From contig NW_024045143.1 of the NCBI RefSeq assembly GCF_012273895.1, positions 62,001 to 126,000 of the forward strand: DNA of 64,000 bases. The letters are read 5' to 3'. The stretch is from Zerene cesonia (taxonomy: Eukaryota; Arthropoda; Insecta; Lepidoptera; Pieridae). This document shows, in pieces, positions 46,315 through 58,468 of this stretch (the stretch's first letter is position 1; each line of letters opens with the position of its first letter). The notes beneath the pieces were generated by a model that worked only from the letters and a program-made list of their open reading frames with translations, was not told the DNA's origin and made no database searches. The position numbers and the translations under genes were made by a program.

Positions 46315-46402
46315 CTCCTGATGATAAGCAGCCACTACCGCCCATGAACATTCGCAGAAGTAGTAATCGCTTGTATAGGTAAGGGATAAGGGAAGGATTG
46401 AC
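46315..46402 (-). mobile_element. SINE-like 3' end, reverse orientation
   Basis: CTCCTGATGATAAGCAGCC, CTACCGCCCATGAACATTCGC and GGGATAAGGGAAGGATTG are the reverse complement of the 3' half of the 7298 element. It lies about 110 bp upstream of a forward copy (46513), forming a head-on pair. Confidence 0.65.
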
Positions 46403-46512
46403 GATCGTTTAATGAGAAACGAGTCCGGATATTTTTTTTTTAATGCTTTTTAACTAGATGTGCCTTGTATTTGTTCTTAAGTAGACATTCTTCAAAGGAG
46501 ATTTCATTTTAA

Positions 46513-46850
46513 TGTGGTAGTCGAGCACGCTTCGGCACAAATTGGGCCAGCTCGCACCGGGGAAGTACCACACCCCATAGAAGACCGGCGTGAAATAAAA
46601 TTCTGCTATGTTTCGTTCGGTGAGTGGGGGAGCCGGAGGTCCATTTCCTTTTCCTTACCCCTCCCAGTTCCCTTTCCTTTATTCCTCTCGCCAATGCTTT
46701 CTTAATCCCTACACAATTTAAAGTCGGCAATCCATTTGCAGAGGATTAAGGTCTGCAATGGACCTTATGCCTCTCCAAATATGGGCGGTGGTAGCGCTTA
46801 TCAAAGGCGTCCCACCAGCTCCATTGCCGACTGTGACATAAAAAAAATAA
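46513..46850 (+). mobile_element. SINE-like element, complete copy with poly(A)
   Basis: Runs from GTGGTAGTCGAGCACGC through GAAGACCGGCGTGAAAT, GGGGGAGCCGGAGG, a pyrimidine-rich middle and ATGGGCGGTGGTAGCGC to GTGACATAAAAAAAATAAAA. It joins the 5' part seen at 7676 to the 3' part seen at 7298, showing that those are pieces of one family of about 335 bp. Open frames on both strands here are shadows. Confidence 0.82.
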
Positions 46851-47600
46851 AAGGAGGTATAAGCCTAAGATTTAATGAAATACGTATTTTTAAAACATTT
46901 TCAAGTAACTCTTTATATTTGCTTTTAATTCATTGGGTCAAAATCCTTAATGGAAAATTCATTGTATTTACATAGAATATACTTTGCAAAGAATATTTAA
47001 AATAAATCTTATTCAATTTTTTTTAACAAAGAGATAATATTCCAAACAAATAGGAACAAACATAAAACTTTATTTATGGCTTATTAAATTTTTAGTTTTT
47101 AATAGCAATAAATTGGATGTAAATTGAATAACATTATAGTTTAATGGGTATGTATTATGAAATCTAGTTACATAATACGCTATTATTAACTCCATAGTTC
47201 CCTTGTGCAGATGTTTTATGTCACTACAGCGCTATTAAACTTAATAAGTATTTACGAAAGTCATAACGATAAATTTAAGTCTCGTCGGAATAACAGGGTA
47301 ATCTTTTGGAGTTATACAGACGCACACTAAATCTTTGAGCTCTTGCATACACTCGCTTAATCCTTCATTTGTCAGAGAGTATAAAATCCATATTATGTTT
47401 ATAATAACTCTTGCACGGCTGTTTTGCTAGTCGATATCTTTGAATTGCAAATTATGAATATTAATTAGTTATAAGATATCGAATAGTTCATTCCGGCAGC
47501 TATAATTGAACGCTACTCCATGTGGGTGCGGGTGCAAATAATTTTATTTCTAAGGAAAATATTTCCCGCAACCACCGCATATTAACCGCTACTATATTTT
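46851..47600. other. AT-rich non-coding stretch
   Basis: No gene, repeat or motif stands out. Confidence 0.5.
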
Positions 47601-47717
47601 TACTAGCTTTCTGCTGGCTTCGCTAGCACAGTCAAAGGAAATTCCCATAAGAATGACAGGTTTTCCCACGACAAAAGATCGTCTATGTCACTCTCTAGCC
47701 TCCTAAGAATCTCCAGA
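47601..47717 (+). mobile_element. RTE-like retrotransposon tail, third subfamily
   Basis: TACTAGCTTTCTGCTGGCTTC, AGTCAAAGGAAATTCCC, GGTTTTCCCACGAC and TATGTCACTCTCTAGCC follow the known lepidopteran layout. It is truncated and followed by a reverse SINE-like copy. Confidence 0.6.
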
Positions 47718-47751
47718 CACATTTTTTTTCATAGTGGACAACTGGGTTGTT

Positions 47752-47920
47752 GGTTCGACTGGTGCTAAGCAATGATCTGCGCCTATAAACATTTGCAGAG
47801 TAAAGGATAAGGAAAGGATTGTCTACAGAATCAAAGGGATGAGCTGGGACAGTCAACGAAAAGGTTATCGGGCTCCCGGAGCGAGACGGACCCCCGCCAG
47901 ACGGTGTTAGCTACAATATA
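47752..47920 (-). mobile_element. SINE-like variant, reverse orientation, diverged
   Basis: GGTGCTAAGCAATGATCTGCGCC, CATTTGCAGAGTAAAGG, ATAAGGAAAGGATTG and GGGCTCCCGGAGCGAG align loosely with the reverse complement of the 46513 family. Confidence 0.5.
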
Positions 47921-49805
47921 AAAAACAGATATATAGGTGAAACGACAGCCTAGCAAGAAACCCACACGATTTCGTGTTATATTTGGATTCAGCGGCTATA
48001 ATTTATCTCGTTAATTAAAGGGCCATTCATAGCGGATTGTAAAATCCTTATAATAGCGTCGCGGTGGTCGCGGTGGCGGCCAGTCGGCGCGTAAAATTAG
48101 TCGCTCGTGCGGCGCCCCCCTTAATTATGTCCCTTTCATTGCCTACTCATAAATTTGTCACTTCTAACGAACTGAAGGATTGTTGTACATCTGTGGTGCC
48201 CTACGGGGCTTGTTGTAGGGTCTACTTCGCGTTAGAAAGGTGTTATATTAATGTAAGAAACTATCCGCATAGAAAATGTATTACGTTGCGTTGCTAGAAA
48301 GAACTGCAAAAAAGCTTTTATGAATAATGATGTGATTATCATTATCATCATCAGTCATCTCAAAAAATATTTCTTATCGAATTATTTTCGAGAAAGTTCA
48401 AAATCAAGTTATTTCTAATTTGCTTTAGCCTAATATACTCAAATATAATGTAACAAATTGCCTTTCATAGTATTTATTTCTTCATCCATTTATTTCGTAA
48501 AAAATGTTTTTGTGCTGTGGAGGTAAACGTTCTAGTAATAGGAATTGATATAAAAAGGTTTTATGAATAATTTAAAAAAAACAGCCCAAAAGTTTCTTAT
48601 AAATCAAAGAGCAAAGTGTAAGTAAGAGCTCTTTGATTCGATGTTAGTCTAGTCAATATCAACATCATGGACACTATATAATTAACAAACGTTACGACTC
48701 ATAAATAATTGTGAAATGTATGAATAAGTTTTGTGAAAGCCCTTTCCAGCGCCGTGGCTCTACCCTCAGCCCTCGCGCATCCGTTCTGTGCTAGAATACA
48801 TTTCAGAGGTCATTAAATTTTATGGCTGACTTTTCAGACCGACAATGCAATGATTGGACTTTATTTATGCGTTGGTAAATGTAATGAGAGAGGAGACGGA
48901 TGTGGACGTCAACTGTAGAACTTTTGATAATATTTGTAGGATTTAATTTTCTCTAGTTTCCTATGCACTATGTTCAATATTTAGCAGCATTGTTCAAGTT
49001 GTAATTGTATTTTGGATCTTTGGTTTGTTGTGTTTATTTTTAATTGCGAATAATGCATTATTAAATCGAATAAAAGCTTAACTTGCATATAAAATTATTT
49101 GAAATGGTTTCGATGCATATCAAATTGCACTTGAAGTTGAAAATTAATAGTATAAAATTAGTAGTCAAAGAAATTCAAAATGTTATGTTGTATTCATTTT
49201 CTCTGCATATCATATAATATAACAATATAATATTCGACTTGTGCTGAACAACAAATGAAGACTTTATAATTAAATTCAACAGCGAGCATAAAAGGATTAA
49301 AATTTCAAGAACATTTAGTTAGAAGTATGAGTATTCTCCTCCAAAGATCTTTTAGCGGGAGCCTTAATATGACCTTTTGCGTTTAATTGCTTGCAATTGC
49401 GCTGTTCAACAAAATGGGACTTTGTTTCCAGAGTCTTTGGGTATAATTTTGAATGGGAGCAGAGCTGGATGCACATTTAAGTTCTCAGTTTGGGGCACTT
49501 TTTGCGTGAAGCAATTAGAGGCAGCGACAAAGCGAATGGCTGAGGCTTCAGTGTTTCTGCTCGCAGTAGCGACTGTTCGACCTCGCTCTAATATCTTTAT
49601 AGTTTTCAAAATCCTTTGTGGTTTTATACTTATCTGTTATTTTCTTTTGTATTCGAGGGGACGTGGTGACGTTGCAGTGAAAACACAGTAGATACACAAA
49701 ACGCTTTATTTCAACATTGGAAAGAAAAGTTATGGTATTTCTTGAAATTGTTTTAATTTATAAAGAAATATAAATATTCGTAATAATTTCGTAAACTTCA
49801 CATTT
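47921..49805. other. non-coding stretch with a CpG-rich patch
   Basis: GC-rich block at 48058-48120 (GCGGTGGTCGCGGTGGCGG and GTCGCTCGTGCGGCGCC) beside TTAATTAAAGG, possibly regulatory. An 11-bp inverted repeat with a 15-nt spacer lies at 48602-48638. The frame at 49377-49691 starts at TTG and has no domain I recognise. Confidence 0.45.
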
Positions 49806-49812
49806 CGACTAC

Positions 49813-49906
49813 ATTTTTTTTTATTTACTCAAAACTCAAACTCAATCATTAGGTCATTAGACTTCGTTAAGAAGCGCCTATGAATCGTCTTTATACAGAA
49901 AATAAT
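49813..49906 (+). mobile_element. interspersed repeat fragment (CAAAACTCAAACTCAAT type)
   Basis: T8 and TATTTACTC precede AAAACTCAAACTCAATCATT, then AAGAAGCGCCTATGAATCG. The order resembles a common lepidopteran repeat as I remember it; single copy here. Confidence 0.4.
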
Positions 49907-50869
49907 AAATTAAGTCAATCAAATCAACAAAATCAATCAAAATTGGAAAATTTTAATAATTAACACTTTCGTTCAATGAATTATACTAAATACTGATCAG
50001 CATTGATTGCTTTATAATTAAATGGTTTCACATCGAATAGTCGTGAGAGAAAATAATGATAGTGTAGCACACGTTACGAAACGCCAGGAAGTTTAACTGT
50101 GGAATAGTTATGTTAGACAAAACAAGTGATCATAATAAAAAAGTTATATGATCTCATAACTAGGATAAGTATGTGATTTAATGCCTGATCCTATGTTTTA
50201 CGCTGAAATAGGCTTCAAAACAAAAACAAAATATTTCTATCATCAATACATCCATAACATACTGTCTGTCTGTCTCCTATTTACGCCTACACTGTTACAT
50301 GAAATCTGAGATGAGTACGAATATTTCAGTTACAGTATTATAACCTCTGGTAATGCCAACTTAAGGTAACCGAACAAGACACTTTCAACTGCACATTATC
50401 TTTTAAAATGACATTTACACATACATTATTTTATTCAGAGATGATAGATCGAGCTTTCTCCAAGCTTCTGTTTAATTAATCCCAAATAATCAGACCGACC
50501 TACATATGGCATCGACTTGAAATATCAAAATGTATCGCGTTGTAGGTTGATGATGTCTCTGACATTTTACTGGTTTGAACACACTTAGAACTCATCTTAA
50601 AGATGTTGAATATTTAGTTACGAGACGGTATTACGTTTTAAAGTTAATGAGAGCTTCTAAAGTTTAAGAATTTAGTTAGAGAAAGCAATTAGCTCTTGAA
50701 GGTTATATATAATTTGCCACAGAAATTCGCAAACTGAACTATGAAAAGATATATTTTATAAACGCTTTAAGATTAGATTTTCTTACTTTATAAACATTTT
50801 AGATACTGGCAATTTCTCAATCCAAAGGTTTGGTGTCGGTAGGATATTGCATAGATTTATATCTAACTC
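49907..50869. other. AT-rich non-coding stretch
   Basis: A short ACTGTCTGTCTGTCTCC tract near 50261. No gene seen. Confidence 0.5.
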
Positions 50870-51037
50870 GCGGTCCCCCCGGCTTCGCCCGTGGTACATG
50901 AATAGCCTGTAGCCTTCCTCAATAAATGGACTATCTAACACTGAAAGAATTTTTCAAATAGGACGAGTAGTTCCTGAGTTTAGTGCGCTCAAACAAACAA
51001 ACAAACTCTTCAGCTTTACAATATTAGCATAAATGTA
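50870..51037 (+). mobile_element. RTE-like retrotransposon tail, fourth subfamily, copy 1
   Basis: CGGTCCCCCCGGCTTCGCCCG, TGGACTATCTAACACTGAAAG, AGTAGTTCCTGAGTTTAGTG, CGCTCAAACAAACAAAC and CTTTACAATATTAG. It aligns by eye throughout with 58298-58468. Confidence 0.8.
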
Positions 51038-52394
51038 TATAATATAAGTTCAAGTATGTCTGTACACGAACATTAAAAGTATTTTGCAATAGAATATGCA
51101 GAATCACTCGACGGAAAATTTACATCGTTGAAAAGTTTAAAATCACACATCAGCAAGTTTTAAACACGAGTTTAATGTGATAATCGCGACGCGGCGGACA
51201 CGACACGATTTATCGTCGAAGTTGATATCGCTAACAATATTGAGGGAAGTTGTAAAGTCGATCGGCGCCGTTTGTCACCCCACGGATACGGCGCGGATAC
51301 GACTTTTTATCCTCCAATATATTTCACGATCGCTCGTTTCGTATTCATACGCTGATGCAATCTTTTTGGGATTATATTTGATATATATCTACCCTTACCT
51401 CGAAGTTATTTTTGACTAACCGCAATTAATTCAAATATCCTTACTCCCTCATAGCAGTAAATATTGTAAGAGTAGTACAAGTACAAGTCATTGTATTAAT
51501 CAGCTTTACATTATCGCATTCCTGTGAAAGGTAAACATAATAACAGTCCATATTAACAGCGTCATTTGAAGATCGTTAGCAGCCGGTAATCGTATGCTTG
51601 TTAACAGACATATTTACTTCGCTCCAATAATGTATAACTATTACACATTAAGTATTCTAAAGGTGGTAATCAAGGCAACAACTAATATGGAGGTGTGATA
51701 AGGTTTTTAGAGGTAATAGTGAGAGAGAAAGTTGGGTAATCCTAGCATATTGAACGAGGAATAAACATCTATAGCTATATACTATTATATTATTTATGTG
51801 TAGGATATCAAAAGTTGGATTAAATAAATAAGCGGTTAATATGTAAAACGATCAGTTCGGTTGTTACCCATAAATATTATAACTTATTCAAATTGTTATC
51901 GTAAATATTTATTCAAATTTATTCGTCTACAATCAGTCTTCCCGCTAAGTGGAATTCAGACGTCAATTACTGATGTGGGATAATTTGATTCTTATTGCTA
52001 CGAATTAAGAATGTTAGAGTTTTATTTGAAAGGTAATATTATTTATATCATTGATTTACGAGACGTTTATTGCAAGTCTGTATCAGAAGAGTGGTGCTGG
52101 CGTGATTTACTGTTCTATTGAGTTAACACTTCGCGTTGGGAAATCTATCATCTGGATAACTGGTAGATTGAACAAACTGTTGTGTTAGTCTGTGTTAAAA
52201 TTTGCTTCTATTATTTTATCAAAAGTTTCGATGACAGAGGAATTAAAATCGTGTAAGAAACAAATTGTAAACTCCAATATTTTACATTTATTTATATTAT
52301 ATATTTAATATTTTACATTTATAAACGAGCTTTTATTGATAAGTGACTAATAGACTATATTCCGCTAATTAGTTTTGCCAAAAAGTCAAAGAGA
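51038..52394. other. non-coding stretch with a CG-rich patch
   Basis: CG-rich sequence at 51183-51305 (ATCGCGACGCGGCGGACACG and GATCGGCGCCG) with no convincing exon. The rest is AT-rich. Confidence 0.45.
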
Positions 52395-52556
52395 ATGAGT
52401 TTTCGACTTTATTTCTTGTTCTTTTTTTGTAGTATAATCATACAATATACAAATCCTGAGAAGCCTGCTGCTGGTACGATCTCATCTAAGAAAGGGATCA
52501 GTGCCAAGCGAAGTGCCAAGAATGCAAATGGCCCGGTGTTTATTCGGGAATTCTGA
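52395..52556 (+). CDS. candidate terminal coding exon (from 52433) or 53-residue secreted-peptide ORF
   Basis: TTTCTTGTTCTTTTTTTGTAG ends at 52432 and is a near-ideal 3' splice site. After it exactly one frame is open, for 40 codons from 52434 to TGA at 52554-52556. The product contains NPEKPAAGTISSKKG and SAKRSAKNANGPVFIREF and is GC-richer than its surroundings, as coding DNA would be. If spliced, the exon completes a split codon with its first base. The same frame extends upstream to ATG at 52395, giving 53 residues with a hydrophobic start (MSFRLYFLFFFCSIII) and dibasic KK and KR, as in a peptide precursor. But that hydrophobic start is the translated polypyrimidine tract, so I favour the exon. 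No family recognised. Confidence 0.42.
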   Translation: MSFRLYFLFFFCSIIIQYTNPEKPAAGTISSKKGISAKRSAKNANGPVFIREF

Positions 52557-53840
52557 TTTTCATAACTTTATTGAGTTCTGTTTCATTCGTTGATACTTTT
52601 AAAAATCATGCTACGCAATTCTTCGTTTGTTTATTTATTGACTTTATTTATGTTTCTTAATTTCTCATTTTAAGCAGTAATTAACCCATTATGAATCTTC
52701 TATCCAAATCTCTGCCAATATTGATAGAATCAAATATGCATTTGTTAAGCAAAATAAATATGCATTTCACGCACACAAGGTACCAGCGCGCTCCCTATTT
52801 CCTTGCATGCGTTCGTACAAAATCACCAGTTTCGGAAATATATTCACAAATAAGCGAGCTTTGATCCTCGAAGGGTCGTGCGTTTGATTCTGACCTTCCG
52901 AGTCTCCTCACGTATCTTCCCCTTGACTAAAAATTCCTCTGGAATATTCTAGAGTGATTAAATTTATTTGAAGGTGGGGTGCATTATCTGCTTGATGAGC
53001 GCTTCGGATTCCGAGTCACGTAGCTATTAATACAGCCTCCCTCCGACCTTCATCAACTGCGGCTATCTAGTTGTTGATAATTCGCATCCGATTGTAGGAT
53101 GCATTGTGTGCTAGTATAGTGCTATAATTGAGCTTCGTATTTTAATTTCTATTAAAATTTATAACGTGAGTTTAACGTGTGATGTACTTGGATGCACTTA
53201 TTAAAGTGTTTATGTGTATTAATAGTGAATCAAATTTGGCTCAGTATAACAAAATAATTCTTTTTAAAATTAGCCCCGATTATATCCTATATTGGTAGTA
53301 ACCTATACTCTAATAACAAAAATTTAACACATAAAGAAAGGTAAACCACTAGAACTCCCATACAAAACAAAAGTGAGGGTGGTGAAAAAAATTCATAAGC
53401 AAGTTTGATCCATCATTTCATCAAGTTATCACGTTTATATCCAGTTCTATCCCCATTTGATGGATGGCAACTGCCTCCTCTTTCCAACTTCAGCTCGGAA
53501 ACTTTGCGAATGTCCGAACGCCCTTATTTTGACAGTTAAATAGATTCCCGAAACTTTAACTGAATTATCTTCTCGCTTTCGAAGTACTTTTAAGTCTAAT
53601 TTATTTACGTTTTTCTTTTTTATCAGTGAGTGAAAGAACACTATAATAAACAAGTAAGAGTTTGATAAAGGGAAATATCGAATGGGACTCTTTACATGGT
53701 CGCGATTAATATGATTGGGTTTAGTAGGAATTCGAATCACACAAAATGTAGCAAGTAAATAAGTTGTGACAGATGCAATCACAATAGCAATGGAGCCGTG
53801 GGCCGGGATTAGCAGGCGATAGCATCAGCCCGGCACGACT

Positions 53841-53879
53841 GGAGGCTGGCGGCTGGCGGCTGGCGGCTGGAGGCTGGCT
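53841..53879. repeat. GC-rich heptamer minisatellite (GGCGGCT/GGAGGCT)n
   Basis: Five 7-bp units (GGAGGCT, three GGCGGCT, GGAGGCT) and a partial sixth. Confidence 0.82.
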
Positions 53880-54923
53880 TGCTGCTCAATTACGTGTCAC
53901 ACCTTATCTGGATTCTATACGTTAAAGAGATGTTAGCAGCGATTACACTTGTCGATGGGATATGTTATTTTCGCTTTAGCTTGTTACAATATATTTCGTT
54001 TTGCGACATCATGACGGGACTAATTTGTTTGTTTGCAATTTATTATATATACAGCTTTCGTGAGTAGCACTTATGTCCAATTTATTATTCGATTATTGTT
54101 AAAAATAATGGAAACAATCAAATTTTTCACAAACATTACAAAGCGTAGATTATAATTTATGATGTGTATATAAGTAAAAATATTCCGTATTCTATTTTTA
54201 AATTAATTTCTCGTTTGAAGCTAACAATTAGCTGATTGACTAGCAATTATGCCATTCAGACGCATAGCTACTAACGCTTGTAATAAATAAAGGTTTACCG
54301 TTGCGTACATTAATGGTAGTTAATCCTAATTTGCATAACTGTCCGTATCGCTACCCAGAATCTAAAGTAATTCCGTGACACAGAACGAATGTTATGATAA
54401 TACTATGTTCCTATATTGGCCAATTATAATAGAATGAAGTTGATAAAAACAGGAAGTTCTTCGAAACGTAGTCATATTTGCTCGCTTATGTTCTTCTTTG
54501 CTTGGAACTGCGTTATAAGACACCGCGTCAATCCATGTTTTCAATATTTTGTTCGACACCGCTTTGAATTGGAATAAAAACTTGAAATAATATCTTTAAT
54601 GTTTAAAATCTCACGATGAAACGTAAAAAAAATAGATATTTATGTTCAATGGCTTTGAGATATACGTAATATTGTATATTAAATATTTCGTTCCATAAAT
54701 AATAGCTTAATAATATTGAACTATATCGGGAACTTATGACTGTTATACCGAATCTTTTGTGAATAGTCATGGAAATGGGTACTCTACTGTAGTCATTTTA
54801 TTAAGTTCCTATAGATAAATAGATCCTTGTCGGGCAGTCGTAAAATGGCGAGATATGATATCTATAAGAAGAATTTTCAAATATGTACGATAAATTTGTA
54901 TGGCCAAACATTTAACTGGCTAG

Positions 54924-54953
54924 CGGGTGGAAGGAGGGGAGTGAAGGGGAGGT
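54924..54953 (+). promoter_or_regulatory. G-rich tract, weak G-quadruplex potential
   Basis: Runs of GGG, GGGG, GGGG and GG within 30 bp of AT-rich sequence. Only three runs reach three Gs, so the quadruplex pattern is incomplete. Confidence 0.25.
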
Positions 54954-57900
54954 AAAACGGATTAGTGCTGAGCGAGTGGAGCGGCGTGTATCGGGAGTGA
55001 TGCGAGGCGTGCTGCTCGCATGCGGTGTCCGACGAATATTGAGGGTATTTCAGATAGCACAGCTCTTATTGAGAATGTACTGGTAGCGTGGGGATGAAGG
55101 AATGAATGATACACTATTGTACACACCAAAAGGAAATATTACAAATTACACAATAAAAATACAAACAGTGGTAAATGGTGAACAAGTAGTGGGCTTTTTA
55201 TTCGGGTAAAAGGATTCCACGAGATTCCATGAGAGAGGGAAATAATAAAAAACAGCATAAGGATGGACTGTTAAGTGAGATGTAATGGATTTTAGTTAAG
55301 GTTGTGTCCAGCCAAAAGAGAAAAGTTATTTATGTAACAGTTTTTGTCGATTTTGGGCCAAGTACGAAATTGCTATCTATAGCAAAAAATGTAATTGCTA
55401 TTTATATATTTATGTTATTTCCTTGCAATTTCAAGACAATTTTTTTTTTGTACCATTCCTCTACCATGGAAAATAGGAAGGCTTCATATCAGTCAGAGCT
55501 CGTACCAATAAGTGACCGGTTGGCGATGTGATAGCCAGCGGTTATCAGACCGACGTCTGCGTGATACTCCGCTTAAACGGCTTTTCATTACTGATAATAG
55601 CCACTAACGCTGACAGATTGAGTTTAAAGCCCACTTGCTAAATTTGAAAATAAATTGCATTATTTCGTGATCTGGAACGTATTTGTAAATCGCTTAAATG
55701 TCAAGTATTGAAGTGACAGATTATTTAGACTTTATCTGCATATTTCTGTGGCATTTGTAAATTAATAGTTTATTTGTTTACGATCATTGAAATAAAATTA
55801 TATTAAGTATGCATAAACATAATCTTTTTATTCGAAAATATATATCAGTCGAGTCCTTTATAAAACGAAATTTCCAGACCTTCCACTCAGATAATTTTCA
55901 TTACTAAGTGTATAAACAGCAAAGAAAACAAACCAATTATCTCCAAACAAGTAACATATCTAGTTCTGAGACAACAGATCTAGGTTCCTTCCGACAGCGT
56001 GTGATATGGCCTCGCAATTAATTAATTATCATCAAAGATATCAGCTACGACAAGCGGATAACATATCAATTATATCATCATGTAGGTAGATTATAGTTTA
56101 GTTCCGTAAATAGAGCAGTTTTATACCTACATATTCTACTTTTGCCGTTTCATATTAATTCTGATTATAATGAATATTTGCATAAATGTTTATCAACCAT
56201 ATGATCTGTAATATAAGTCAATAGTTCCCGGAAATGACCTATTTGAATTAAATATTGTCTGTGGTAAATAACTCGAAATGTTTACAGCACAGATAACATA
56301 ATACTATCTATGTTTACACTCAAATATTTGAAATAATCTGAATTTTAATTGCATACTATGTTTATTTATACAAATCCGTATTTTAATTATGTACGTTTAA
56401 TTGGCAGCCATTTTATAAACATTTTGAAAAATGAATGGAAAATATACACAAGTATAACATTAGTGTCCATAGTTTGTATTAAAAACATATATATTATAAT
56501 AACTTTTTGAATTTGCAAAACACCTACGAAATGCATTTTTTAATATGCAAAAAATTGATATATTATACAAAATACCACAACTATCCACGTTTAATAAATT
56601 TCTCAAGGAATTTTTCTGGAAAAATTACAAATCCAAGCTCGGAATGCGTTATTAAGTTATTAAAATTGCAAGATGTAATTGCGATAGCAATATTTATTCA
56701 GCGCGTAATTAAATTGTAAGCACCGATGTTTATCATTTACACGAACCTCGCCCTTTGTTGGATTTAAAACCTTACCCATTACGTTATAAAGACAAATTTG
56801 CCTTGCAAAGCAAAAATGCACGTCTAAGCTATATTCTCGAGTTAATTGCATTAAACTTCTCCGTGTAAGTGGTAAGTGTAAAAAGTTTGAACAATGTACC
56901 GCCCAAGAATATATCATCAGCGATCACGAATCTCATTCATGAGATGTGTACTCACTAACCAATAACAGCATATTATGGTATTTCACGTTAATACTGGAGC
57001 ATTTGACGCCATGCATTATCCAGGTAGATTTTATATATGATAATGTATTGAATGCATGATTTTACTTGAAATATGGGTGTTGAATATTCGTGGGTTGGTG
57101 TGAACGCAGCACAATGTGGGCTGTGGGCCGACAGTCATCAGCAAATCGTACGAAACGTATAATTATGCCGTCACTGCGGGCGTGGTCGCTTTAGCGCTGT
57201 ATGATTTATTTGACAAGTTTGAACGAAATAGTTTAAGATACAATAAGATTACGTTTTAAACGGAAACGTATCTGATCCTTTAGGGCAATGTGAATTTTGA
57301 GTTTATAATTTACAAAGATGATGACAATTATTATGTTCTCATATAGTTTGAACGAATAAAACAGTTATTATTCTGAGAAATTTTTGAAAGAATAGAAAAA
57401 ATTAGATCACGAGGCAGGATAAGTTATTATTCTTTCAAATAACTCGACAAATTCACTTATCCTTTGTTAGTTTTTTCTGTCACAAACTCATTACAAATGA
57501 AAACTAGCACCACAATCAGTGTTAACACTTTAAATATAACTTCTTATAACCTCTAATTGTGCTTAAGTTGGTATCGTGAGCTATGTAATATAAATTGAAG
57601 AGCAGAGCCGAGGCGTGCTGGTCGTTATCTCAGGCATCGCGTCTTCCCAACTGCATCCAGTTACATCTTGTTCAGACTTGTCAAATAAATCATCCGCTGT
57701 GCTTCGGACGCTTGTGTACCGCCAGTACTGACGGGTTCATTTCGTGCTTTTGTGACTTTCCAAATACAGCTCATGCTTTAGTGTAGTTGTATTTAGTTAG
57801 TGTGTTCAAATATTTGTTTATTTTTCCGATTATCAGTATCGAATCTAATTTGTTTTTTTTTTTAACTAGGTTAGCTAGTCTAAAAATGAGTTAGGTTAGT

Positions 57901-58297
57901 CTAAAAATGAAAGTAAATTTCCTGGGGCCAGACGTCTACCTGATATTTTTTGAGTTCAAAACAAACATTCGAAACATCAAACTGAATACATTAAAAAATC
58001 TCAATATGAATAAAAATAAACAATTGTTTCGACACAGCTCTCATCTAATTACACATCCCATTTAATCTCGATTGTCTGTAATAGCGGAAATATATTTTAA
58101 CCCAAAGCATTTAATTAGTCACGATGGATACAATAGTTCAGAGTTAAACCAACAATTTTGCTGTCAACCAGCGAGCTACGACTGCGATGATAAGTATCGA
58201 TAGCATTCATACAGGGGTTACTCGATTACTGGTTACAAGTTATAAGCAAATGGCATAAAATACATTGATAAAATTACCATAATATATATGTTTTACT

Positions 58298-58468
58298 AAC
58301 GGTCCGCCCCGGCTTCGCCCGTGGTACATATAAAGTCTATAGCCTTTTCAATAAATGGGCTATCTAACACTGAAATAATTTTTCAAATCGGATCAGTGGT
58401 TCCTGAGATTACTGCGTTGAAACAAACAAATAAATAAACTCTTCAGCTTTATAATATTAGTATAGATA
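58298..58468 (+). mobile_element. RTE-like retrotransposon tail, fourth subfamily, copy 2
   Basis: AACGGTCCGCCCCGGCTTCG, GGGCTATCTAACACTGAAAT, GTGGTTCCTGAGATTACTGCG, AAACAAACAAATAAATAAAC and TATAATATTAGTATAGAT. The best-preserved member of the subfamily in the window. Confidence 0.82.

Larger units (their letters stand above)
52557..58297. other. long non-coding stretch
   Basis: Contains the minisatellite at 53841, a G-rich tract at 54924-54953 and a tandem GTTAG/TCTAAAAATGA duplication at about 57876-57909. The minus-strand frame at 53447-53782 (111 codons) begins with GTG, not ATG, and looks fortuitous. No gene is supported. Confidence 0.45.

Noticed and set aside
46509..46730. Open frames on both strands of the 46513 repeat
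   Set aside because: The same frames recur in the 7676 copy; they belong to a non-coding SINE-like element.
49377..49691. Plus-strand frame of 104 codons
   Set aside because: Starts at TTG, no usable ATG until well inside, no domain.
53447..53782. Minus-strand frame of 111 codons
   Set aside because: Starts at GTG, no ATG, no recognisable domain, and the composition is that of AT-rich non-coding DNA.
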